Shown here in pieces: positions 8,721-18,300 of a stretch of 64,000 nucleotides of DNA (positions within the stretch are counted from its first letter, which is position 1; the number at the start of each line of letters is the position of its first letter). The stretch covers positions 3,472,001 through 3,536,000 of the forward strand of contig NZ_CP107928.1 in NCBI RefSeq assembly GCF_036030735.1, written 5' to 3'. Under the pieces are notes generated by a model that worked only from the letters and a program-made list of their open reading frames with translations, had not been told where the DNA came from and did not search any database. Source of the stretch: Streptomyces sp. NBC_00425 (GTDB lineage: Bacteria > Actinomycetota > Actinomycetes > Streptomycetales > Streptomycetaceae). The translations under genes were made by a program, and so were the position numbers.

Positions 8721-9371
8721 ATGACCTTCCGTGAGATCAACTCCAAGATGATCGAGGCGACCGTCGTCCCCGGCGCCCGGCTCTTCAGCCAGCGCGGGGC
8801 CATGCTGGCCTACCGCGGCGAGGTGTCCTTCACCCCCAACGTCCAGGGCGGGCAGGGCGGGGTGATGTCCATGATCGGGCGGCGGCTCGCCAATGAGGAC
8901 ACGCCGCTGATGACCGTCGAGGGCAACGGCACGGTCCTCTTCGGGCACGGCGGGCACCACGTCCAGGTCATCCGGCTCGGCGGCGACACGCTGTGCGTCG
9001 AGGCGGACCGCCTGCTCGCGTTCGAGGGCACCCTCCAGCAGGGCACGATGTTCCTGGGCTCGCAGGGCGGCGTCATGGGCATGGTCCGCGGCCAGATCAG
9101 CGGACAGGGGCTGTTCACCACCACCCTCAAGGGCCACGGGGCCGTCGCCGTGATGGCCCACGGCGGGGTCTTCGAGGTCCCGATCACCCCGCAGCGCCCG
9201 GTCCACGTCGACCCCCAGGCCTACGTCGCCCACCACGGCGACGTCCGCAACAAGCTGTCGACGGCGCTCGGCTGGCGGGACATGGTGGGCCGCGGCTCCG
9301 GCGAGGGCTTCCAGCTCGAGCTGAGCGGCAGCGGTGCGGTGTTCGTCCAGGCGTCGGAGGAGAAGCTGTGA
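8721..9371 (+). CDS. AIM24 family protein, second of three tandem copies
   Basis: This 216-residue AIM24-fold protein carries the same core motifs as its neighbours (LFGHGGHHVQVIRLGGDTL, GQGLFTTTLKGHGAVAV, VDPQAYVAHHGDVRNKL). The ATG follows the previous stop by one base, so the two are probably coupled. It has no signal peptide and no clear transmembrane segment. The three copies have diverged well beyond recent duplication, which argues for separate conserved roles or a hetero-oligomer. Confidence 0.87.
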   Translation: MTFREINSKMIEATVVPGARLFSQRGAMLAYRGEVSFTPNVQGGQGGVMSMIGRRLANEDTPLMTVEGNGTVLFGHGGHHVQVIRLGGDTLCVEADRLLAFEGTLQQGTMFLGSQGGVMGMVRGQISGQGLFTTTLKGHGAVAVMAHGGVFEVPITPQRPVHVDPQAYVAHHGDVRNKLSTALGWRDMVGRGSGEGFQLELSGSGAVFVQASEEKL

Positions 9372-10180
9372 GCATGTACGGGGCTCCGGGCGGCGGCCCG
9401 ACGGTGCACGACCCCATGACCCTGCCGGTCGACGACAACGTGAACAGCTACACCTTCTGCGTGGAGCTCAAGGGGAGCCAGTGGTTCCTGCAGAAGGGGA
9501 AGATGATCGCCTACTACGGGTCGATCGACTTCAACGGCGTCGGACACGGCCGGCTGGACCGTCTGGTGCGCACTTCCTTCCATTCGCCTCTGCACGCGAG
9601 CGACTGGGTCGTGGCGGAGGGCTCGGGCAAGATGCTCCTCGCCGACCGGGCCTTCGACGTGAACTCCTACGACCTCGAAGACGGCAACCTGACCATTCGC
9701 TCGGGCAATCTGCTCGCTTTTCAGCCAAGTCTGTCGCTCAAGCAGTCGATCGTGCCGGGATTCCTCACCCTCATCGGAACCGGAAAGTTCGTGGCCGCGT
9801 CCAACGGGCCGGTGGTGTTCATGGAACCCCCGCTCCGGGTGGACCCTCAGGCGCTCGTCGGCTGGGCCGACTGCCCCTCCCCGTGCCATCACTACGACCA
9901 CGGCTACATGACCGGCGTGATGGGCGGTCTACGTGCACTGACGGGCCTCGGCGGCGCCTCCGGGGAGGAGCACCAGTTCGAGTTCGTCGGCGCCGGGACG
10001 GTGCTGCTGCAGTCGACCGAGACCCTGATGGCCGAGCAGGCCACGGGGGCGGTTCCGCACGAGCCCGGAGTGCCCGGCGCGGGCGGCGTCCCAGGTGGGC
10101 AAGGGGGTCACGGTACGCCGTCCGGCGCACCGCGCCTTCCCGGACAGCTGGGGGACCTCCAGCGTCGCTTCGGGCTGTGA
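9368..10180 (+). CDS. AIM24 family protein, third copy, with Gly/Pro-rich tail
   Basis: About 270 residues. An AIM24 domain covers roughly residues 20-220 and is more divergent than in the two upstream genes. A tail of about 45 residues follows, rich in Gly and Pro and ending in a short charged segment (LGDLQRRFGL). The GTG at 9368 overlaps the upstream TGA (GTGA), and GGAGGAG sits 5 nt before it, so this start is preferred over ATG 9374. The tail is absent from the other two copies and may be a linker or interaction motif. Confidence 0.85.
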   Translation: MSMYGAPGGGPTVHDPMTLPVDDNVNSYTFCVELKGSQWFLQKGKMIAYYGSIDFNGVGHGRLDRLVRTSFHSPLHASDWVVAEGSGKMLLADRAFDVNSYDLEDGNLTIRSGNLLAFQPSLSLKQSIVPGFLTLIGTGKFVAASNGPVVFMEPPLRVDPQALVGWADCPSPCHHYDHGYMTGVMGGLRALTGLGGASGEEHQFEFVGAGTVLLQSTETLMAEQATGAVPHEPGVPGAGGVPGGQGGHGTPSGAPRLPGQLGDLQRRFGL

Positions 10181-10260
10181 GCGGTAGTCTGCGGAGTGTG
10201 ACATCGAACGCGTGCGCACCGTCACACCGCCCGTACTAGTTCGCCTTTCAACATTTTAGG

Positions 10261-10272
10261 TAGACTGCATTT
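10261..10272 (+). promoter_or_regulatory. -10 element of a probable leaderless MarR-gene promoter
   Basis: TAGACT (10261-10266) is followed by exactly six bases before the ATG at 10273, which places the transcription start on the start codon. No Shine-Dalgarno is visible and the segment is strikingly AT-rich for this genome. Confidence 0.55.
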
Positions 10273-10749
10273 ATGGAGACCGAAACGGCCACGCGCTGGC
10301 TGACCCAAGCGGAGCAGTGCGCCTGGCGCACCCATCTGGAGGTCAACAGGCTGTTGACGTACCAGCTCGAGAAGGATCTTCAGCCGTTCGGACTGACCAT
10401 GAACGACTACGAGATCCTGGTGAACCTCTCCGAGTCGGAGGGCGTCCGGATGCGCATGAGCGACCTCGCCTCCGCCACCCTCCAGTCCAAGAGCCGGCTC
10501 TCGCACCAGATCACCCGCATGGAGAACGCCGATCTGGTGCGCCGGGAGAACTGCGAGTCCGACCGCCGCGGTCTGTACGCGGTCCTGACCGACCACGGCC
10601 TGGAGACCATGCAGAAGGTCGCGCCGCACCACGTGGACTCGGTGCGACGACACTTCATCGATCTCCTGTCCCCCGAGGCCCTGACGGAACTCTCCAAGGC
10701 CCTGAAGCCCGTCGCGGAGAACCTCCGCGGGCGGCGGGGAAGGCCGTAG
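10273..10749 (+). CDS. MarR-family transcriptional regulator
   Basis: This 158-residue MarR protein has the winged helix at about residues 45-115 (LASATLQSKSRLSHQITRME followed by a wing with ESDRRGLYAVLT). It should bind DNA as a dimer. The promoter appears leaderless (TAGACT six bases before ATG). It follows the AIM24 unit by 92 bp on the same strand but has its own AT-rich promoter region. It is a possible regulator of the AIM24 genes, though nothing in the sequence proves it. It converges on the kinase remnant and MFS gene. Confidence 0.9.
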   Translation: METETATRWLTQAEQCAWRTHLEVNRLLTYQLEKDLQPFGLTMNDYEILVNLSESEGVRMRMSDLASATLQSKSRLSHQITRMENADLVRRENCESDRRGLYAVLTDHGLETMQKVAPHHVDSVRRHFIDLLSPEALTELSKALKPVAENLRGRRGRP

Positions 10750-10755
10750 CGCCCC

Positions 10756-10845
10756 TTACGCGGTGACGGCCGGCAGGCGGAGCTCGAACAGGGCTCCGCC
10801 TGCCGGCGTCCCACCGACCGTGAGCCGGTCGACCCGGGCGACCCG
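10756..10845 (-). pseudogene. C-terminal remnant of a sensor histidine kinase
   Basis: The last 25 or so codons before a TAA at 10756 read VDRLTVGGTPAGGALFELRL and then PAVTA. This is the classical end of a histidine-kinase ATPase domain (the G2-box strand and the final FxLRLP strand). No N-terminal part exists: the next gene on this strand ends at 10869. In S. coelicolor, as I recall, a two-component pair (SCO5403/SCO5404, RapA1/A2) lies here between this MarR gene and meaB. The segment also contains a perfect 15-bp inverted repeat, GCCGGCAGGCGGAGC and its complement, which may now serve as a terminator. Confidence 0.55.
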
Positions 10846-10868
10846 GACGACGACAGGGCGTCGGCGTC

Positions 10869-12137
10869 TCAGGCGAGGGGCACGAGTTCGCCCGTGTCCC
10901 TCGGCGTGCCCTCCCCGGGCGTTCCCTTCCCCGGCGTGCCCCGCCCCGACGCGCCCGCGACGAGCGCCGCCGTCGCGAGCACCGCCGCCCCGGTCAGCGC
11001 GAAGCACGCCCCCACCGGCAGCCGCCCGGCCAGCGCCCCGGCGACCGCCGTGCCCGCCGTGCAGCCCGCGTTGACGGCCGTGTTGATCCACGCCCCCGCC
11101 CGCACCCGGGCCTGCGGCGCGGCGACCTCGTCGGCGACGAGGTAGGCCGTGGTGAGCGCCGGCGACACGAAGAACCCGGCGACCGCGACGGCCGCCGCCA
11201 GGGTGCCGAGCCCCGGCGCCAGGGCGGCGCCGCACAGTGTCAGCCCGAGGCCCGCCGTGAGCAGCGGCAGCCGGGCCGCGGGCGGCGTCCGCCAGGGCAC
11301 GGCGCCGTTGAGCAGGCCGCCGACGGCGCTGCCGGCCGACAGCGCCGCCAGCACCCAGGCCACGCCCGCCCCGCCGGTGCCGTGTCCGTGCCGTTCCGCG
11401 AACGCCACGACCAGCAGGTCGACCACGCCCAGCGCCAGCCCGACGCCGGCGATCGCGGCCACGGGCCGCCCGAGCCCGCGCAGCCCGCCGCCGCCCCGCC
11501 GCACGGCGTCAGCGCCCGCGGGCGCCGCACGCAGCGCCGGGGACGACAGGAACCCGGCCGTGCCCACGGCCATCAGGGCCGCGCCGACCACGATCCCGGC
11601 GGCCGGCGGTGCGAAGCCGACGAGGACGCCGACCAGCAGCGGCCCGGTCACGAACAGCAGTTCCTCGGCGACGCCGTCGAGGCTGTAGGCGCGCTGGAGC
11701 AGGGCCGGGTCGGGGGCGAGCCGGGTCCAGACGGCCCGCATGGTCGGCCCCAGCGGTGGCACACAGGCCCCGGCGGCCGCGGCGAGGGCGCCGAGCGCCG
11801 GTGCGGGGACGGCGTCCGGCCCGGAGACCGCAGTGGCCAGCAGACCGAGCAGCATGATGTGCCCGGCCGTCATCGGCGCGAGCGCCCGGCGCGGCCCGTG
11901 GCGGTCGACGAGGGTCGCCCGCGCGGGCGACAGGAAGACGGCGGTGGCCCCGAACAGCGCCATCACGGCGCCGGCGACCGCGTACGAGCCCGAGGACCGG
12001 GTCACGGCGAGCATCACGGACAGCGGGACGATCGCGTAGGACGACCGGCCGGTCAGGGCGGCGGCGAAGGTGCGGCGGGCGTGCGGGACCCGCAGGACGG
12101 CGGCATAGGAAGGCCGCACGGAGGACGAAGCGGACAT
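10869..12137 (-). CDS. MFS transporter
   Basis: This 422-residue polytopic membrane protein has about 12 hydrophobic helices and an MFS loop (LVDRHGPRRALAP) after the second. The C-terminus has short repeats (GKGTPGEGTP). It is probably an exporter, but the substrate is unknown. It stands alone, with 189 bp separating it from meaB, which is transcribed toward it on the same strand. It directly abuts the histidine-kinase remnant, so a deletion may have joined these regions. Confidence 0.86.
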   Translation of the reverse strand: MSASSSVRPSYAAVLRVPHARRTFAAALTGRSSYAIVPLSVMLAVTRSSGSYAVAGAVMALFGATAVFLSPARATLVDRHGPRRALAPMTAGHIMLLGLLATAVSGPDAVPAPALGALAAAAGACVPPLGPTMRAVWTRLAPDPALLQRAYSLDGVAEELLFVTGPLLVGVLVGFAPPAAGIVVGAALMAVGTAGFLSSPALRAAPAGADAVRRGGGGLRGLGRPVAAIAGVGLALGVVDLLVVAFAERHGHGTGGAGVAWVLAALSAGSAVGGLLNGAVPWRTPPAARLPLLTAGLGLTLCGAALAPGLGTLAAAVAVAGFFVSPALTTAYLVADEVAAPQARVRAGAWINTAVNAGCTAGTAVAGALAGRLPVGACFALTGAAVLATAALVAGASGRGTPGKGTPGEGTPRDTGELVPLA

Positions 12138-12326
12138 GAGGCGGTTCCTCGACTCGAGGCAGGGCGGGAAAGGGGACGCCTGATCGCCGCGACCGGTCCG
12201 GCCTGGTGCCGTTCACCGATCACGGACCTGGGCGGTCCCTATGCCAAGAGGAGAAACACGCGAACGAACGTACCAGCGCCCTTGCGTGTCCCGCACGCCG
12301 TTTTCCCGCCGTGCCGCCGGCCCGGC

Positions 12327-13286
12327 TCAGCCCTCCGTGAGCCCCGCCACCAGTTCGTCGGCCGCCCGGTAGGGGTCGAGTTCGCCGGTGACGATGCGGT
12401 CCGCCAGGCTGCTCAGGCGGCGGTCGCCGTGGAGGTCGCCGATGCGTTCGCGCAGGGCCGTGACGGCGATCGTCTCGACCTCGCGGGCGGCGCGGGCGCG
12501 GCGGCGCTCGGCGAGGACGCCGTGCTCCTCCATCCACGCCCGGTGCTTCTCCAGCGCCTCGACGACCTCGTCGACGCCTTCGGAGCGCGCGGCCACGGTC
12601 TTCACGATCGGCGGCCGCCAGTCCCCGGCGCCGCGGGCCTCGCCGAGGCCGAGCATGTGGTTCAGTTCGCGGGCGGTGGCGTCGGCGCCGTCCCGGTCGG
12701 CCTTGTTGACGACGTAGACGTCGCCGATCTCCAGGATGCCCGCCTTGGCCGCCTGGATGCCGTCGCCCATTCCCGGGGCCAGCAGGACGACGCTGGTGTC
12801 CGCCTGGGAGGCGATCTCGACCTCCGACTGGCCCACGCCGACCGTCTCGACCAGGATCACGTCGCAGCCCGCCGCGTCCAGCACGCGGATCGCCTGCGGC
12901 GCCGACCAGGCGAGGCCGCCGAGGTGGCCGCGGGTGGCCATGGAGCGGATGTAGACGCCGGGGTCGGAGGCGTGGTCGGACATCCGGACCCGGTCGCCGA
13001 GCAGCGCGCCCCCGGAGAACGGGGACGACGGGTCGACGGCGAGCACGCCGACCCGCCTGCCCTGCCTGCGGTAGGCGGTGACCAGCGCGGACGTCGAGGT
13101 GGACTTGCCCACGCCCGGCGACCCCGTCAGCCCGACCACGTACGCGTTGCCGGTGAGCGGCGCCAGGGCCGCCATGACCTCCCTGAGCTGCGGGGACGCC
13201 CCCTCCACGAGGGAGATCAGCCGGGCCACGGCCCGGGGGCGGCCTTCCCTGGCCTGGGCGACCAGCGAGGAGACGTCCTGCATCAC
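12327..13286 (-). CDS. meaB: Methylmalonyl-CoA mutase-associated GTPase MeaB
   Basis: This 319-residue G3E-family GTPase protects and reloads B12-dependent acyl-CoA mutases by gating delivery of adenosylcobalamin and ejecting damaged cofactor. The P-loop GSPGVGKST is at about residues 54-62, with Switch and Walker B regions (AVDPSSPFSGGA, VETVGVGQSE) and NKAD for guanine specificity. It could serve both methylmalonyl-CoA and isobutyryl-CoA mutases. It lies 55 bp downstream of the thiolase gene, separated by three CTGAACG repeats, and is probably in the same unit. The ATG has GGAG at suitable spacing. Confidence 0.93.
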   Translation of the reverse strand: MMQDVSSLVAQAREGRPRAVARLISLVEGASPQLREVMAALAPLTGNAYVVGLTGSPGVGKSTSTSALVTAYRRQGRRVGVLAVDPSSPFSGGALLGDRVRMSDHASDPGVYIRSMATRGHLGGLAWSAPQAIRVLDAAGCDVILVETVGVGQSEVEIASQADTSVVLLAPGMGDGIQAAKAGILEIGDVYVVNKADRDGADATARELNHMLGLGEARGAGDWRPPIVKTVAARSEGVDEVVEALEKHRAWMEEHGVLAERRRARAAREVETIAVTALRERIGDLHGDRRLSSLADRIVTGELDPYRAADELVAGLTEG

Positions 13287-13291
13287 AGCTC

Positions 13292-13318
13292 CGTTCAGAT
13301 CCGTTCAGTTGCGTTCAG
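13292..13318 (-). repeat. Three direct heptamers CTGAACG with 10-bp period upstream of meaB
   Basis: On the minus strand, CTGAACG occurs three times at exact 10-bp spacing (13292-13298, 13302-13308, 13312-13318), filling half of the 55-bp gap between the thiolase stop and the meaB start. One helical turn per repeat places all copies on the same face of the DNA. Confidence 0.7.
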
Positions 13319-13341
13319 CGAGTGACGTCGCGCGACGCTAC

Positions 13342-14553
13342 TCAGGCCTTGGGCACCCGCACGATCAGCGCGTCGCCCTGCCCGCCGCCGCCGCACAGCG
13401 CCGCCGCGCCGACGCCGCCGCCGCGCCGCTTGAGCTCCAGGGCCAGGTGCAGCACCAGCCGGGCGCCGGACATGCCGATCGGGTGGCCGAGGGCGATGGC
13501 ACCACCGTTGACGTTCACCTTTTCCGTGGACACGCCGAGGTCCTTCATTGACTGGACCGCGACGGCGGCGAAGGCCTCGTTGATCTCGACCAGGTCGAGG
13601 TCGGAGACCTGCAGGCCCTCCTTCTTCAGGGCGTGCGCGATGGCGTTGGAGGGCTGGGACTGCAGCGAGTTGTCCGGCCCGGCCACGTTGCCGTGGGCGC
13701 CGATCTCCGCGATCCACTCCAGGCCGAGCTCCTGCGCCTTGGCCTTGCTCATCACGACCACGGCCGCCGCGCCGTCGGAGATCTGCGAGGACGAGCCCGC
13801 GGTGATCGTGCCGTCCTTGGCGAACGCCGGGCGGAGCTTGCCGAGGGACTCCGCGGTCGTGTCGGCGCGGATGCCCTCGTCCTTGCTGAAGACGACCGGC
13901 TCGCCCTTGCGCTGCGGGATCTCGACCGGGGTGATCTCGGCCTCGAAGACGCCGTTCTTCTGGGCGGCGGCCGCCCGCTGGTGGGACAGGGCGGCGATCT
14001 CGTCCTGCTCCGGACGGGCGATGCCGAGACGGGTGTTGTGCTTCTCGGTGGACTCGCCCATGGCGACGTTCTCGAAGGCGTCGGTCAGACCGTCGTGCGC
14101 CATCGCGTCGAGCATCTCGATCGCGCCGTACTTGAAGCCCTCGCGGGACTTCGGCAGCAGGTGCGGGGCGTTGGTCATGGACTCCTGGCCGCCGGCCACC
14201 ACGACGTCGAACTCACCCGCGCGGATCAGCTGGTCCGCGAGCGCGATCGCGTCCAGGCCCGAGAGACACACCTTGTTGATCGTGAGCGCCGGCACGTTCA
14301 TCGGGATGCCGGCCTTGACCGCGGCCTGGCGGGCCGGGATCTGCCCCGCCCCGGCCTGCAGCACCTGGCCCATGATCACGTACTGCACCTGGTCGCCGCC
14401 GATGCCCGCGCGGTCGAGGGCGGCCTTGATCGCGAAGCCGCCGAGATCGGCTCCGGAGAAGGACTTGAGGGAGCCCAGCAGCCGTCCCATGGGCGTACGC
14501 GCGCCCGCGACGATCACCGAGGTCGTGCCGTTGGAGCCAGTCGAGTCAGTCAT
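13342..14553 (-). CDS. Acetyl-CoA C-acetyltransferase (thiolase)
   Basis: This 403-residue thiolase condenses two acetyl-CoA to acetoacetyl-CoA or runs in reverse. The nucleophilic Cys96 lies in [10 protein letters not shown], His357 in [16 protein letters not shown] and the second catalytic Cys387 in CGGGGQGDA. Length is typical. It is transcribed toward meaB and divergent from the epimerase gene, so the three form an acyl-CoA/propionate metabolism group. The ATG at 14553 follows a purine-rich segment (AAGGGGAA). The biosynthetic versus degradative direction cannot be told from sequence. Confidence 0.93.
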   Translation of the reverse strand: MTDSTGSNGTTSVIVAGARTPMGRLLGSLKSFSGADLGGFAIKAALDRAGIGGDQVQYVIMGQVLQAGAGQIPARQAAVKAGIPMNVPALTINKVCLSGLDAIALADQLIRAGEFDVVVAGGQESMTNAPHLLPKSREGFKYGAIEMLDAMAHDGLTDAFENVAMGESTEKHNTRLGIARPEQDEIAALSHQRAAAAQKNGVFEAEITPVEIPQRKGEPVVFSKDEGIRADTTAESLGKLRPAFAKDGTITAGSSSQISDGAAAVVVMSKAKAQELGLEWIAEIGAHGNVAGPDNSLQSQPSNAIAHALKKEGLQVSDLDLVEINEAFAAVAVQSMKDLGVSTEKVNVNGGAIALGHPIGMSGARLVLHLALELKRRGGGVGAAALCGGGGQGDALIVRVPKA

Positions 14554-14669
14554 GAGCTGCGATTCCCCTTACCGGCCTGCACAGGCCGAGGAGTGAACGA
14601 GGGTTTACTTCGAATGTACTGAGTGGCACTCCGTGCCGTCATCGGGCCGTCAGTGTGATCGCGCGCACG

Positions 14670-14704
14670 TTGCGTAACCACCTCAGCCGCGCTGCACTAG
14701 CACC
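14670..14704 (+). promoter_or_regulatory. Probable leaderless promoter of the epimerase gene
   Basis: TTGCGT (14670-14675) and TGCACT (14693-14698) are separated by 17 bp, and the second hexamer ends exactly 6 nt before the ATG at 14705. No Shine-Dalgarno is visible, consistent with a transcript starting at the start codon. Confidence 0.5.
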
Positions 14705-15145
14705 ATGCTGACGCGAATCGACCACATCGGGATCGCCTGCCACGACCTCGACGCGACCGTCGAGTTCTACCGTTCCACATACGGCTTCGAGGTGTTCCAC
14801 TCCGAGGTCAACGAGGAGCAGGGCGTGCGCGAGGCCATGCTCAAGATCAATGACACTTCCGACGGCGGCGCCTCCTACCTGCAGCTTCTGGAGCCGACCC
14901 GCCCCGACTCGACCGTCGCCAAGTGGCTGGACAAGAACGGCGAGGGCGTTCACCACATCGCTTTCGGTACGTCGGACGTGGACGGCGAGGCCGCCGACAT
15001 CCGCTCCAAGGGCGTACGCGTTCTGTACGAGGAGCCCCGACGCGGCTCCATGGGGTCACGAATCACCTTCCTGCACCCGAAGGATTGCCACGGAGTGCTG
15101 ACAGAACTGGTCACATCGGCCCCTGTTGAGTCACCTGAGCACTGA
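14705..15145 (+). CDS. mce: Methylmalonyl-CoA epimerase
   Basis: This enzyme interconverts (2R)- and (2S)-methylmalonyl-CoA, linking propionyl-CoA carboxylase to methylmalonyl-CoA mutase. The 146 residues form two vicinal-oxygen-chelate modules. The metal ligands His7, Gln60, His84 and Glu134 are spaced as in the Propionibacterium enzyme. It is divergent from the thiolase-meaB unit. The probable promoter is leaderless. Confidence 0.93.
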   Translation: MLTRIDHIGIACHDLDATVEFYRSTYGFEVFHSEVNEEQGVREAMLKINDTSDGGASYLQLLEPTRPDSTVAKWLDKNGEGVHHIAFGTSDVDGEAADIRSKGVRVLYEEPRRGSMGSRITFLHPKDCHGVLTELVTSAPVESPEH

Positions 15146-15376
15146 CCCCCGTACATATGGGCCGGTAGGGTTGGGCTCGGTCGCCGCTCACACCGGGGCG
15201 ACCCGGTCCTGCCGTCAGCGGCGGGACGCAGCCGGGGTCCGGGTTTCGGGGGACGAGCGTCGGGGCAGCAGCCCATGCTCCGTCGTTGATCTGACACCAT
15301 TCCCCGGGGGCCCCGTCCGGCGGATGGACGGAGCTCGTTGGGGAAGCTTGCGACCAGGGACGGATGGGACCGCGCA

Positions 15377-18300
15377 GTGCGGGGCTATGAGAGCCAGGAG
15401 CGGGAGCCGGCGGCTGACGTCGACCACCTGACTCGGTTCGAAGCCGAGATGAAGCGGCTGAAGACCGAGCGGGAAAAGGCGATCCAGCATGCCGAGGACC
15501 TCGGCTACCAGGTCGAGGTGCTGCGCGCCAAGTTGCACGAGGCGCGGCGCACCATCATGTCCCGGCCCGCCTTCGACGGCGGCGACCTCGGGTACCAGGC
15601 CGAGCAGTTGCTGCGCAACGCGCAGATGCAGGCCGACCAGCTGCGGCAGGACGCCGAACGGGAGCTGAGCCAGGCCCGGGCGCAGACGCAGCGGATCCTC
15701 CAGGAGCACGCCGAGCAGGCGGCCCGCCTCCAGGCGGAGCTGCACCAGGAGGCCGTCAGCCGTCGCCAGCAGCTCGATCAGGAGCTGGCCGAGCGCCGGC
15801 AGAACGTCGAGTCGCACGTCAACGAGAACGTGGCGTGGGCCGAGCAGCTGCGCGCCCGCACCGAGGCGCAGGCCCGCCGGCTGCTCGACGAGTCGCGGGC
15901 CGAGGCCGAGCAGGCCCTGACCGCCGCCCGCGCCGAGGCCGAGCGGGTGGCGACGGAGGCCCGCCAGCGGCTCCAGGCCGACGCCGAGTCGGCCCGCGCC
16001 GAGGCCGAGCAACTGCTGCTGCGGGCCCGCACCGACGCCGAGCGGCTGCTGAACGCCGCGTCCACGCAGGCGCAGGAGGCCAGCGACCACGCGGAACAGC
16101 TGCGCACCTCCACCGTCACCGAGTCCGACGCCGCCCGCCGGCAGGCCGGCGAGCTCAGCCGCGCCGCCGAGCAGCGCATGTCCGAGGCCGAGGAGGCGCT
16201 GCGCAAGGCGCAGGCCGAGGCCGACAAGGTGCTCGCCGAGGCCAAGGAGACCGCGTCGAAGACGCTCTCGGGCGCCGAGTCGGCGAACGAGCAGCGCACC
16301 CGCACCGCGAAGGAACAGGTCGCCCGGCTGGTCAGCGAGGCCACCAAGGAGGCCGAGACCACCAAGGCGGACGCCGAGCAGCTCGTCGCCGACGCCCGCG
16401 CCGAGGCCGAGAAGATCGTCGCGGAGGCCTCCGAGAAGGCCCGCACGCTCACCGCCGAGGAGAGCGCCACCCAGCTGTCGAAGGCGGCGAAGACCGCCGA
16501 GGACGTCCTCATCAAGGCCCAGGAGGACGCCCAGCGCACCACCAGGGCCGCCGGCGAGGAGGCCGAGCGGATCCGCCGCGAGGCGGAGACCGAGGCGGAC
16601 CGGCTGCGCGCCGAGGCGCACGACATCGCCGAGCAGCTCAAGGGCTCGGCGAAGGACGACACCAAGGAGTACCGCGCCAAGACGGTCGAGCTCCAGGAGG
16701 AGGCCCGCCGGCTGCGCGGCGAGGCCGAGCAGCTGCGCGCCGACGCGGTCGCCGAGGGCGAGAAGATCCGCGCGGAGGCCCGCAAGGAGGCCGTCCAGCA
16801 GATCGAGGAGGCGGCCAGGACCGCCGAGGAGCTGCTGTCCAAGGCGAAGGCCGACGCGGACGAGCTGCGGCAGAAGGCCACCGCGGACAGCGAGAAGGTG
16901 CGCACCGAGGCCATCGAGCGCGCCACCGCGCTGCGCCGGCAGGCCGCCGAGACCCTGGAGCGCACCCGAGCGGAGGCCGAGCGCTCCCGCGAGGAGGCGG
17001 TGGAGCTCGCCGAGACCATCACCTCGAACGCCGAGCAGGCCGCGCGCGAGCTGCGTGAGGAGACCGAGCGAGGCATAGAGGTCCGGCAGGCGGAGGCAGC
17101 CGAGGAGCTGACCCGGCTGCAGACGGAGACGGAGAGCCGGCTGGCCTCCGCCGAGCAGGCGCTCACCGACGCCCGCGAGGAGGCCGCGCGGATCCGCCGC
17201 GAGGCCGTCGAGGAGACCGAGCGGCTGCGCTCCGAGGCCGCCGAGCGGATCCGCAGCCTCCAGCAGCAGGCCGACGCGGAGGCGGACCGGCTGCGCAACG
17301 AGGCCGCCGCCGACGCGTCCGCCTCGCGCGCCGAGGGCGAGGCCGTCGCGGTGCGGCTGCGGTCCGACGCCGCCGCGGAGGCGGAGCGCCTCAAGACCGA
17401 GGCGCAGGACACCGCCGACCGGGTGCGCGCGGAGGCGCAGGCCGCGGCCGAGCGGCTGGCCGACGAGGCGTCCGAGACGCTGGCCGCCGCCCAGGAGGAG
17501 GCCGTCCGGCGTCGGCGCGAGGCCGAGGAGCTGCTCGGTTCCGCCCGCCAGGAGGCCGGCCAGGAGCGTGAGCGGGCCCGCGAGCAGAGCGAGGAACTGC
17601 TGGCCTCGGCGCGCAAGCGCGTGGAGGAGGCGCAGACCGAGGCCGTCCGGCTGGTCGAGGAGGCGGACCGGCGGGCCACCGAGATGGTGTCGGCGGCCGA
17701 GCAGCACGCGCAGCAGGTGCGGGATTCCGTGGCCGGACTGCACGAGCAGGCGCAGGACGAGATCACCGGGCTGCGCTCGGCCGCCGAGCACGCGGCGGAC
17801 CGCGTCCGGCGCGAGGCCGAGGAGGAGGCGGACCGGGTCCGCGGCGACGCCTACGCCGAGCGGGAGCGGGCCGCGGAGGACGCGGGCCGGGTCCGGCGGG
17901 AGGCGAGCGAGGCGGCGCAGGCGGCGCAGGCGCTGGCCGAGCAGACCGTCGGCGAGGCGATCGCGGAGGCGGAGCGGCTGCGCTCGGAGGCGTCCGCGCA
18001 CGCCCAGCGGGTGCGCACCGAGTCGTCGGACACCATCGCCCAGGCCGAGCAGGACGCGTCGCGCACCCGCGCCGACGCCCGCGAGGACGCCAACCGCATC
18101 CGCTCGGACGCGGCGACGCAGGCCGACACCCTCATCACCGAGGCACGAAGCGAGGCGGAGCGGCTCCAGACGGAGACCATCGCCGAGGCCGAGCGGCTGC
18201 AGTCGGAGACGATCGCGGAGGCCGAGCGGCTGCGTGCCGAGTCGGTCGCCAAGGCGGAGAAGCTGATCTCGGACGCGTCGGGGGACGCGGAGCGGCTGCG

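Noticed and set aside
10771..10810. The 15-bp inverted repeat considered purely as a terminator or attachment site
   Set aside because: It lies within codons of the kinase-like remnant, so the symmetry may be partly accidental; recorded with the remnant.
14590..14640. Similarity between the thiolase promoter (TTTACTTCGAATGTAC) and the icmA operator
   Set aside because: Only short TTTACT and TTCGAA blocks are shared and in a different order; too weak to claim a common regulator.
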